Of a stretch of 64,000 nt of DNA, positions 1 through 12,100 are shown in pieces (within the stretch, counting starts at the first letter, position 1; each line of letters starts with the position of its first letter). Both the position numbers and the translations under genes were made by a program. Origin of the DNA: Heloderma charlesbogerti (lineage: Eukaryota > Chordata > Lepidosauria > Squamata > Helodermatidae); NCBI GenBank assembly GCA_026122225.1, contig JANEZZ010001873.1, positions 124,001-188,000 of the forward strand, read 5' to 3'. Under the pieces are notes generated by a model. That model saw nothing but the letters and a program-made list of their open reading frames with translations, was not told the origin of the DNA and searched no databases.

Positions 1-98
1 AATAAAGTACAGCAATCACTGACCAGTGCCAATAATACCTGCATGATAAACAAGTTACTTCTCTCTAATTTAATAATTATTTGTTCTTTCCCTTAAAG

Positions 99-193
99 AT
101 TGTGATAAAGATATGTTGATTGATATTCTAACACAGCGCTGCAATGCACAGAGACTCATGATCGCTGAGGCTTACAGGAACATGTATGGCAAG
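99..193 (+). CDS. ANXA10: ANXA10 coding exon (annexin repeat 1)
   Basis: Encodes [14 protein letters not shown] then [16 protein letters not shown]. The exon opens with the last two bases of a split Asp codon after CTTAAAG and closes at AAG|GTAGGT. Its 95-bp length is the usual annexin size for this position. Confidence 0.93.
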
Positions 194-3100
194 GTAGGTT
201 ATTATAATTTTGTCCTTGTCTGTACTTTTCGGTCTCCTGTTCCTATCACTGTTACAGGTTTTACGTATTGTTTTCTGGAGTATATGGCAGTATTGCCATT
301 AGAGTGGTTGGTTACACATGGACAGTTGTTTCATAGCCATCATATTACTAAATGCTTTAAGACTGCTCAGGTCGGTGAGCTTATAAGGCCCTTACCCATT
401 TCCCTGTTACTTTGATTTTAATGTTACGTTAAATCCAGCACAAGACTTATTTTCAGGAGTCATGGCAACAGGGCTCTACAAACCTACTTTAGGTAATCCA
501 AAGGTTTTGCGCTGACTGAGGGGGATCTCTCTTCAGAACATGAGATGAGCCCTGCTGAATCATACCAAAGGCCTAGTCCAGCATTCTGTTCCCCCAGTGG
601 CAAACCAGTTGCCTATGGGAACCCCACAAGCAGGACATGAGCACAACAGCACCCTTCTGCCCATGTTGACCAGTGACTATATTGGAGGTAAAATATAGCC
701 ATCATGACGAGTAGCTAAATACTGATAGCCTTATCCTCCTTACACTTATCCTCTGTTTTTCCTTTTGAAATGAAGTATATGCGCACATCTACCTAATGCT
801 ATCTAAAGCAGCTTTTACGACCTTCCAAAATCTTGTAGCATGGGAAGCTGCTGCTCAAGAAACACAACTCCAAACCACCCTTGGATATATGGATCTACTT
901 GAGCAGTGAATTGGTTTCTGGCCCCAAACAACATATGAAGGTCCTAGTGGAAGGCAACTTAGAGGGAGACCCTGGCTATAGAAGCAAAACCAGAAACTTC
1001 TGGGCAGTTGGTGTGCTCTTTCTGAAGTAACTAATTGGCTGCATTTAGATATAATGCTAAGCTATGGTTTAGCACTATGTGAATGAGCCTTGAACTTGTG
1101 GCCTACCTCCTCCTCTCTCCTCCGACATGACCTAGCTTTTGCTTCCCTTTTAAACTAACTGCAGTTACATATTATATTCAGACCTGGACAAACTGTGGTT
1201 CTAACTATAGAGAAACAAACCATATTCAAGCTGTGGTTTACAATCCTGGCTTGTTTCCCTTAAACCATAGTTAAGATTAACCACAGTTCTGGGTTTGGAC
1301 ATAACAGTATACCATGGTTAATCACAAACACAAGTGAACATTTCTGATTTCTTCCTTGTGGCCATGCTGGAGGAAGAGAGAGGAGAAAAGAATACAGAAG
1401 CCTGAGGTTTATGCATGTAATGCCGAATGATAGTTTCACATTATGTTTGAACTGGATCATTGTGATATATCACTGGAATTGATAGTGAGCAGCTGATCAG
1501 CCATGGTGGTTCAGCTGGGGAAGTGTTCTGTTAAGGAAATCCTCCTAGTAGGATATCTTCTTCTCTCCACTAAATCAAGAGTGCCAGAGCAGCTTCACTC
1601 TATGTGACAATCACATTTGCTGTAATTTTTTTACACCAGAACATCTAATAGCAAAAATGTAAAGTGTGAAGAACAGACACAGATCCTTAAGTGCATGTAC
1701 ATGTGGCAAATATGATTGCCATAAAAAGTGTGAAACAGCCCACAGAGTATTTAACTGAGTATCAGCCACTGAGTGGATTAAACTGGGAAAATCCTGGTGC
1801 ATCTCCCCATACCACAGATGCACAACCTCAGGCTGGCAGGAGGAATCCAGCCATCCTGGGGTCCCAACTCAGCCTTTCAGGGTTTCCTGGATGACCATAC
1901 CCCTACCCCTGGTCCAACCCCTTGGTCCATCATGACCATCAATTGTTTGGTGGTTTCCCAGTTTTTATGCAGTTTTTCCCATTCTAAAAAGTTGAAATGC
2001 CTCTCCTAAGGCATTTACTGGCAGTAAGAGCTTTAAACTAGTGCTGTGCCAAAAATGTCTCCCACATTTTTTCTACCATTCTGATTCAATCTGAGAGAAA
2101 TTTATTTTGAAAAGAAATTGAGAGGAGGAGGAATTTTGGAGAAATTCTCAGGGGTTGGGCTTGGGGTTCTTTTGCTTATCTTACTTATGAGGTGGCTGAG
2201 CAGTGTGCATGAGCATCCTGTCTGTCACTGTACAGTAATCTCTGTGGCAGCCTGTAGCCTCCTCACCTTCCCACACTTCAGTTAAAGCCACTGTGAGGCA
2301 GGCATCATGAGGCAATTCTTCCCATGGGGCTTTTTCAGTTCAGGAATGGCGGGTGGCCTGGGCAGCTGCAGAGCAATGGAAAGATGCGTAACAGAGAGAG
2401 AAAACACACACAGTACCCTTGGCCACCTCACAGTGATTAGGTAAGCTCAAAAATACCACCAAAGAAATTCAAAATTCTGCCTCAGAAAACTGAAAGCCTC
2501 AACACGGTTGATGCTGTTGCCACTGACAGAAGCAGAGCAGTAAACCAAAAACCCTGAGGAAAAAAGAAAGAACCTGTGCCACTTTCCCTGCCAATAGTGA
2601 GCTCTATCTGTGAGAAACTGTTGGAGAATTTCTCCTCCCCCAGGAGAAATTCAGTGAAATTGTCCCAATTTCTCTGCCCACAGATAGGCTGGAGAATTTT
2701 GAGAGGGCATTTGTGCACAGATCTACTTTTAAGCTAAATATATGCTGGTATTTTGGCCCTGCCCCTTTTTCCTTTGGCCCCGCCCACCCCTGGAATGCAG
2801 CCCATGAGAGCATCTTCAAAATGGAATCCAGCCCTCAGGCTGAAAGAGGTTCTGCTCTACACCCATCTTTGGAATAATATCAGTCTTTACATGGGGACAG
2901 AAAAGGAAGTGACAGAAAGGGGCAGAAAGGATCTCTGTGCAGTGCATTGCTACATCCAGGGATCATGCTCACTCTCTGTCTACTGACTGATGTCCATGAG
3001 AGATAAAAGGTAAGGATTATGTTTGTAGAATCTGTTTGCAAACAATGCACAGAATAGTGAAAATTAAATATCTGCTTGCGGTGTAAGCCCCACTGAACAC

Positions 3101-6100
3101 AAGTATGAGCTTTTCTACATGAGGCATTTATTGTGCACTCATGATTCCATACTCATGATTTTTTATAGGTTCTTTAGCCAACGTTATGACCCTCCAGTTT
3201 CATTTCTGTTCTTAAGAAAGCACTTTCCTGGATTTTTTTTAGCATGGGGAAAATGGAATATTATTTGTGAAAGTGAAACAAAACTCACCCCCCCATTTGT
3301 GTAATTACATTATTCCACTATCCCACAGCACCACCTAGAGATCATGTAGCAGAAAAGCAGGAAAGGAAAAGCTGTTTGTATCTCAATTCTGTGAGGAAAC
3401 CAAAAGTAAATACAGAGGACAGCCTCATGTAGAAAAGTGCATACTTCTCTGCTGTATGCCTCAGTGAAGTATGTGGAACTAACAACGTAAATGCCAGCAT
3501 GCCATGTTAAATATATTGAACATCATATTTAGCATGTACTTTATTGCTGCCTCATGTACATTTTGGACTTGAGTGCACAGGGTATTGAGGAAGAACAATA
3601 AAGCCCCTCAGTATTGCGCTTTTATTTCTAAAATGAGGGAGATCAATCCTAAGGAAGTTAATAATTTTGACATTAGAGTGAATTGCAAATCACAAAAGGA
3701 TTACAAAGGAAAACCCAAAACAGATACAAGCACATATTCCCATTAAAATATCATCTGAGGTTGTTCTGTGATTTAGACTTATGCACAAACCTCTCTGAGA
3801 TGCTTTCTTACAATTACCCAATGCTGATTTCTCATAGCCAGGATAATTAGAAAATGTTAATAATGACAACTCAGAGTTGTCTTGTCTTATTTTTCACTTC
3901 TCTCCATTTACCCTCTTTCCAACTGCAGGGGGTAATTTTTAATTAGTCTCCATTTGTATTATTAATCAGTTTTCCTACAGGCATGCTGTCAGCAGCAAAT
4001 GTCTTAATGAATTAATTTCTATTCCACATGTGATTTAGTGGCTGTCAAATGTATCTAATGTGCATTCAGCAAAGACTACATATTGTTTCTTCATCATAAA
4101 TTCATTTTTAATTCGTATGTCTCTTTCCTCATTGCTGCTCTGTCTGCTATGTTAATTATATTCACAAGGCCTGTGGTTACCTTTAATTATTTGCCTTCTG
4201 AGAGCAGCTTTTGCATTAACTGTGCTATATTTCATTTATAGTTTATATTATCCCTTTATTGCTAGATCCCTTGGTAACGAAAGTAATCATACACAATTCA
4301 CAAAGAAGCACTTAAAGCCAAGTTCCGCCAGAGGAAACATCCCCTCGTCTTTTGATTCAATCAAAACCCAGACTTGAGTTGGGGGTCAAAACAAGATAAA
4401 TGCTGGTTTAAGAGGAGGACATAGGCCCCTATCCAGTAAAGATCATTCATGCATGGAAAGATATTTCTGAGTGAGGATCCACTTGCAGAAAGCAGTGCCA
4501 CACATGCAAAGGATGGTACATGTGTTTAAGAATACGCACTCGCGAACCTAGGACCAGTGGTTGTGTGCACAGTGGTCCATGCTGCATCAGGTCTGTGGTG
4601 CTTCCTGTAACACAGGCGTGGAGAACCTGTGACACTCCAGATGTTCTTGGACTCCAGCTCCTATCAGCCCCAGCCAGCATGGACAATGGTCAGGGATGGT
4701 GGGAGATGTAGTCCAACAACATCTGGAGGGTCATAAACTCCCCATCCCTGCCCTAACAGATGGTCACCATGGCTAGTTTAGTTGCACAAAGGAGGGTGTG
4801 GGAAACAAACCTCCCAACAGATGATCAGCCATATCAACTATCTGTACAGTGGGCAAATACCAACAGCCACAAGCTATGGCTAAGGGATTTGGAGAAGGCT
4901 GTGAGCTCACACTCTCTCTTCCCATCTTCAGATTGCCTCACTCCATTATTGTTGCCCTTAATCATCATGTGATGTCTGTACCAATGCTGAACAGGGTTGC
5001 TTTTGACCAGGATTTGTAACCAGCTATGAATCCTAGTTAGCAGCAAGGGTAAACATTAGGGCTACCAAGCCAGCTCTTTCTCCTAAGCGAATGAGGGGAC
5101 ATGGTTTTCTACTTTGGTCTCTTCTATGTGACAGAGCTTTAGAACTCCTGCTATAGCTAGGCACAACTACAGTTCTCATTTAATAGCTGGATGTTATATT
5201 TCCAACCATGGAGGATTAACAATTGTCTGCTACTTCCTTGTGCCAAGTGGGCCTGGGGGCACTGAAACCATCACATCACCTGACAGAGCCCAATCTGAAT
5301 GTCCACAAATCTTGTTTTCTTAAGACTCTAGCCCTATTCAAGTATTTGCTCTATTCAGATTCAAAACACCTGAATAGGGCTTCCTACTATGCAGACATCC
5401 TGACTACAACATCCATTCACCTTCTCCCTTCCTATTCCGATTCACACACACACAGACCCTCCACCTGCTTCTTGTAACATCACCTGATGGAGAGACAGTG
5501 GTGCAACTATGTAATTTTAGAACCTGAACTAAGGGTACAATCCTATGCAAAGTCAGACAGAAAAAACGCCTAAAACTTCCAGCATTTCTCAGCCAGCACT
5601 GCGGAATTGTAGGAGTCGTAGGACTTTTGTCTATCTAAGCATGCATAGGATTATGCCTTTAATGGTCTTAGGGGAGGGGGTGCTTTAGACAGACATATCT
5701 ATTACAAAACTAATGTTTATCTTCCTCCTACACCCAACTGATATTCAATGTTTTACAACTGCCTCTACATTCCTGATATATTAAAACAACAACTAAACTC
5801 TGATTTTAAAATCATGTGGAATTTTGCATTTAAAACTCACTTAAATCATTGAACCATCGAGACTACAGGAGCTTGCTTCTGCTGCCCTGATGACCTCATC
5901 ACCTGTTGCTCTCCAGGTGGTCATATGGGGCCGCCCTGGGCTGTGGGGCCCTAGACTTTAAGTCCAATCCTAGCTGCCCCACTATCTGAAGATCTCAAAA
6001 GCTTGCACATGGTTATGAGCTTTGAGTTGACCTAATAAAGGTATTACACTGATATGGACTTAGGAATTTTTCTTACAGCCACTACAGACACCCTTGTTTT

Positions 6101-9100
6101 TTAATGTCTATTATGTAATTCTATCCTTCTCATGCATCATACCAATATATTTGCATGATAAACCCAGTATGTGTTTGCTTTCAAGGATCAACATTGCTAC
6201 GTGCAGGATGACTAGAACTGTAATACTTTCTTTTCCCAAGGATTTGCTGATGGACCTGAAAGAGACTCTCTCACATCACTTCAAGGAAGTTATGGTTGGC
6301 CTGATGTATCCACCTGCATCCTATGATGCCCATGAGCTCTGGCATGCTATGAAGGTACTTGTTGAACCATCAGACTCTAAGAAATACTGCGGAATGGATC
6401 CAATGTTGCATGAGTGGAAGTCCACTTGTGCAACAGGACTTCCCTGTCCTCTCCTCCTCTGACCCTGCAGCTTCTCTGCACCCCCCAAAAGTCACCCAAT
6501 CCTCTGGAGCAGATTGGGGGGGGCTGCAGGAAGGAGGGTAAGTCCATTCTGATGGCGGTTTCCCTTTCCACTAGTTGAATAGCATCATTAGGTCCAAACC
6601 TGTACAAGCCAGGCTTTTTCTACCCCACCCTAGAATCCTTTCTTTGGAAGGCAGTTAAGAAATATTTAAATAATAAATAACTCCAGTATTTCATTTTGCA
6701 AAACACAACAGATATGACCGAGTCAAGATCAAGCACTTTGATATCCCATTGATTTCAATTAGAGAGTTAAGCACTTATTTAGATTTGTTTAGCTATGGAG
6801 AAACATTTATACATTACAGTTTCTTTATTGACAGTTTGACTCCAGACCATGCAGGACAGGTCCATATTATTGAAACTGCAGTGATTTTGAAGCATTTCAT
6901 GTATACATTAAGTAAACAGAATGTGCGGTTTGGAATATGTGCATGAAAAGTGGTGATTCCACAGCCAGTGTTTATCCTTATGCACTGTCCTAGTTATTAC
7001 TATGCACGTGTCCCAAACTCTGCACATTTACCACAGCACAAATATATCTAGTGGCAGTGGAGGCTGGTGGCTCAAATTTGTGTGGGGCTGTAAATCCATC
7101 TGGTTTTCAGTCAGAACTCTAAAGAAGCTATCCAAAGTGCTGAAATCTATCCCCAAAATGGGTTCAGCACCTTGGATAGCACCTTTAGAGTTCTGGCTGG
7201 TTCTGACTGAAACCCATAATGGAGTTACAGCCCAACTGAAATCAGAGCCACCAGCCTCCACTATCTACTGCAACAATTAATGGTGAACCTAATTCAAAGT
7301 GGACTAAAATCTTACATTCTTAATAGACTGGCTAACCATTTAGTCATTGTGTTTCCTGGTCCTGTGCATATTTACTCAGGAGTTGCACTTATTACAGTGA
7401 GATGACTTATTTTCATGTAATTGTGCATAGGACTGCAGTCTTAACCCAGCAGTATGCTATCAAGCCACATGTACACAACAGCTTTTTTACTGCTTCTTAA
7501 TGGTGCAGTTAATATTGGCACACTTCACTCGGTGCTAAGAGCTTGTCTCATTTTCCATCTTGTTTCATCAAAGGAACTACTTGTACACTTGAATTTAAAC
7601 ATGCTGATAAGCTGTCACAGGCTTAGGCAGTCAGATGCTCAGTGATCAATGAACTCCTAAAGCAAATGAGATAAAATCACTACTTCCCAGGAAACAAACA
7701 ACTTTAAAAGATACTACTAGGAAATTATTTTACAGAAACTAGCATGTTGTTCTTATGCTAAATTAATATTTTAATTGTATTTGAAACATTGTTTTTACCA
7801 GGAATGTTTTTCTCTCCTCCAATGTAGGGAGCAGGCACAGAGGAGAACTGTCTAATTGATATATTAGCCTCAAGATCAAATGGAGAGATCTTCCAGATGA
7901 AAGAGGCCTACCTAATGCGTAATTATCACTATTATTTCCTGCAATGTGTATAGCAGCAATTGTGATCTAGAACAGGCTTTTACTAAGGTCATATTTATAT
8001 TACAAAGTTATATGTTTTTGTGTGACCAGTTTGTCATGACTTTCGCCACAGAATCCTGGGAACTGTAGTCTGATGAGGTGCTTACCCCACTCCCACTCTG
8101 GAATTACAGTGTCCATGATTCCCTGAGGAGAGGGAATACCTAGTAAACCACTTTTAAGACTGCAATCCTGTATGGACATACTAGGGAGAAATCCTCACTG
8201 AACACAGTTAACTTTACTTCTGAGTAAACATGCATAGGGTTGTGCTGTCCATCTGTGACATGTACATGCCCTAAATGTGCCTCCGAACTAGGGATGTCAG
8301 AGAATTCCGCCACGGATCTCGGTGAGGCCGAATGCCAGTGCATTCGGCCCCCCGAACTCCGTGGCGGAATGGCCTGCCACCCCCCCATCCCCCTGCGGAT
8401 CCCCCCCGGGACGAGACTTACCTGGGGCGGATCTTCCGGGCGGCAGCGGCTCCGGCTTTGGCGGTGGCAGCGGCGGCAGCTGGTCTTCCGACTGGCTGCC
8501 GCCGCCGCCATTTGCAGTCTTGTAAAAAAAAAAAACAACAACGACAACGTGATAGGCTACATAAAGATTTACATAGCCTATCATGGCTGGGTTTAAAAAA
8601 AAAAAACGACGATGTGATAGGCTATGTAAAGATTTACGTAGCCTATCATGGCTGGGTTTAAAAAAACAAAAAAGTGCGTACGCAAATAGTGGCGGCTACG
8701 GCCGCCACCATTTGCGTTCCTTATTTTTGGCCATCTTAGTCTACATAAATATTTACGTAGACTATGACGGCGAAAATAAAGGGGAACGCAAATAGCGTAG
8801 CAGGCAACCATGGAGGATTCCGGGGGGGAGGAACGGATCACCTCCCCCCCATCAAGGATTCCGGGGGGAGGGATGGAACGCCTCCCCCCACCACCATCAA
8901 CATAATCCGCGGAAAGGTAAGTGACTTTTGTATATCCCTACTCCGAACTGAGTACTGTGGCAGACTTTACAAAGGACTCAGAATGTTTATGAACAATTCA
9001 TATTTCTTTTTTATATTCATGTCCATGTTTTTAAGAAGGCAGAAATCTGTGTACAAACCGACTTTAATCAGTCCTTCCTGCAGTTTCAAAAATATGTTTT

Positions 9101-12100
9101 GGGGGGAAATGTCGACAATGAAGAGTCAACACTGAAGACACCCTTATTACAACCCTTGTCCTAACCCTTAATAAAGGAAGTTATGCTTTAGAAATATAAT
9201 GTATAATGCTATTTTATTTCTCCTCCTCACTATGAACACTGATAGCACTATGCAGCCAAAAAAAGGGCTGTGATGACCATTGGGCATGTGCAACCCAACT
9301 TGTTGAACAAAATTTTGTTCACAAAAATTAAAACCAAACAACACACAATAAAACAATTTAAAATATACAGAACATTAAAACCACAATATAACAATACAAC
9401 CACAATAAAACCTAGCAGCAGTGCCGGAGTTTAAAATACAGATTTAAAACAGCAAAGCTAAAAATTTAGAAACCTAAAATGCTAAAATGCCTGTGGAAAT
9501 AAAAAGGTCTTCACCTGGCGCCGAAAGGAATACAATGTAGGTGCCAGGTGAACCCCACTAGGGAGCTCATTCCAGAGCCGGGGTGCCACAGCAGAAAAAG
9601 CCCTCCTCCTAGTAGCCACCCGCCTCACTTCCTTTGGCAGGGGCTCACGGAGAAGGGCCGTTGATGATGAACTTAAGGTCCGGGCAGGCACATATGGGAG
9701 GAGGCGATCCTTCAGGTAACCTGGCCCCAAGCCGTTAAGGGCTTGAATGTTAACACCAGCACTTTGAATGGGGCCCGGAAATGGACTGGCAGCCAGTGCA
9801 GCTGGAAAAGTACTGGCGTAATATGGGCTCGCAGGCCAGTCCCTGTTAACAATCTTGCTGCCCTATTTTGGACCAGCTGAAGTTTCCGGACCGTTCTCAA
9901 AGGCAGCCCCACGTATAACGCATTGCAGTAATCCAGACGAGAAGTTATCAGAGCATGGATCACTGTAGCTAGGCTATCTCTGTCCAGATAAGGGCGTAGT
10001 TGGTATACCAGCTGAAGCTGAAAAAAAGTGCTCCATGCCACTGAGTTCACCTGTGCCTCAAATGACAGTTCTGGATCCAAGAGCACCCCCAAACTACGAA
10101 CCTGATCCCTTAGGGGGAGTGCAACCCCCTCCAGAACAGGTTGAATATCACCTAGCCGGGCAGACGAACTACCCACTAACAGTACCTCCGTCTTGTCTGG
10201 ATTGAGTTTCAGTTTATTGGCCCTCATCCAGTCCATTACCGTGCCCAGGCACTGATTCAGAACAGCCACCGCCTCACCTGGTTTTGATGAGAAAGAGAGG
10301 TAGAGCTGGGTGTCATCTGCATATTGATGGCACCTCAGCCCACACCTCCGGATAACCTCCCCCAGCGGTTTCATGTAGATGTTAAACAGCATGGGGGATA
10401 AAATAGAGCCCTGTGGAACCCCATGGCACAATTGCCATGGCACAGAGCAATAATCCCCCAGCACCACCTTCTGGAATTGGCCATCCAAGAAGGAGCGGAA
10501 CCACTGTAGTGCAGTACCTCCAACTCCTAACCCAGACAACCTATCCAGAAGGATACCATGGTCGATGGTATCGAAAGCCGCTGAGAGGTCCAGGAGAATC
10601 AACAGGGTCGCACTCCCCCTGTCCCTCTCCCGGCAGAGGTCATCCCACAGGGCGACCAAGGCAGTTTCCGTTCCAAAACCAGGCCTGAAGCCCGATTGAA
10701 ATGGATCTAGATAATCCGTTTCATTCAACAGTGCCTGGAGCTGTCCTACAACCACCCGCTCAAGCACCTTGCCCAGGAAGGGGATGTTGGCCACTGGCCT
10801 ATAATTGTTAACATCCTCTGGGTCCAGGTTAGGCTTTTTCAGGAGTGGGCCTCCAGATGTTTTGGCCTACAACTCCCATCAACCATCATCAGCACAGCCA
10901 AAGGTGAGGGATAATGGGATTTGTAGGCTAAAACATCTGGAGGGTCACAACTTGCCCACCTGCTTTAGTATGTCCTTCAATACTCAGTATCCTTATATGA
11001 GAGACAAATTTATTTCCTTTAATTCGTTCCACCTGTATGTTGTGAAGGATTCTGAGACATGTTTTAAGGCACACAATCAGCCCACATGTGGCCTGTAGAG
11101 CCTCACCATCACTCCACACAAACTGTGCACACTAGAGCAGATGTGGACAGGCTGCGGGCTTGTGAGATTTACTGGTATTTTACTAGAACCCTGAGATCCA
11201 CCAGCCAGGTGCAAAAGACATCTACTTTGAATTAAAGAACTCTGAGCCCAGGAATTTGCTGTTGAGTACCAAAACTGAGCTCACGGTCCTTCCACACTAA
11301 AATCTACCCCTGGACATCCCAGCGTTCTTCATTTCAGCATATAATTGTGTGTGGGGAGGGTCATTTTGTTGTTGCTATTATTTAAAAAATGGCCAATCTA
11401 CATCAAATCACCCAGATCTTCCAGTAGATCTGATCTACTGTATCTTCTGTCCTTCCCTGAACTAGAGCACACCTAGAACTCCCCCTGCAAATGCATAGGA
11501 AAAACTGTGCAAACTCTTTCCAAGGGAAGCTCATCTGCCATTACAGATCGTCTTAATTCACTTTTTTATTATTCCTGAATTCTTTGTCCTAACAAAATTC
11601 TTTGTCTTTGCATTCTTGAGTTCTGTGCGGCACAGTCAAAAACTACTGGTTTAGCTTACAGCGGACTAATGTAGCCTTTTGAAAAGTACCAAATTGACAT
11701 CTTTTGGCATGTAAACATTTTTTTCATATTTTCTTTAAAAGTTTCACTGATCCATTAGAAGATGTTCACATGCTTATTGTGTTCTTTCTAGAATATGACA
11801 GTGACCTTCTTCAAGACATTTATTCTGAGACTTCTGGACACTTTAGAGATACACTTATGAACCTTGCTCAGGTATTGTGAAAACTGCTAAAGGCAAAGGG
11901 CAAAAAAAAAAAATTCTTGTTCAAGACTCTTTTGGTGTTTAAGTTGGCCACAGTTAAAACATTAATTTTAGAAGAGAGAATAGGGAAGTTTTTTTTTAAT
12001 TTTTATCTGCAACAGTTTGATTGATTGATGAAGAAATCTCTGTTTTAGCTGCTGAAACTGAATTCAACTCCCACCTTCTTGAAAGGGTATATTCACACAC

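Noticed and set aside
6094..6462. 122-codon frame covering an ANXA10 exon
   Set aside because: Only 6241-6354 is coding; the rest is intron read-through on both sides.
8140..8840. Several overlapping open frames of 60-135 codons on both strands
   Set aside because: They arise from the GC-rich palindromic transposon; both strands read as similar Arg/Pro/Gly-rich or RSLSW-type strings because of the inverted repeats.
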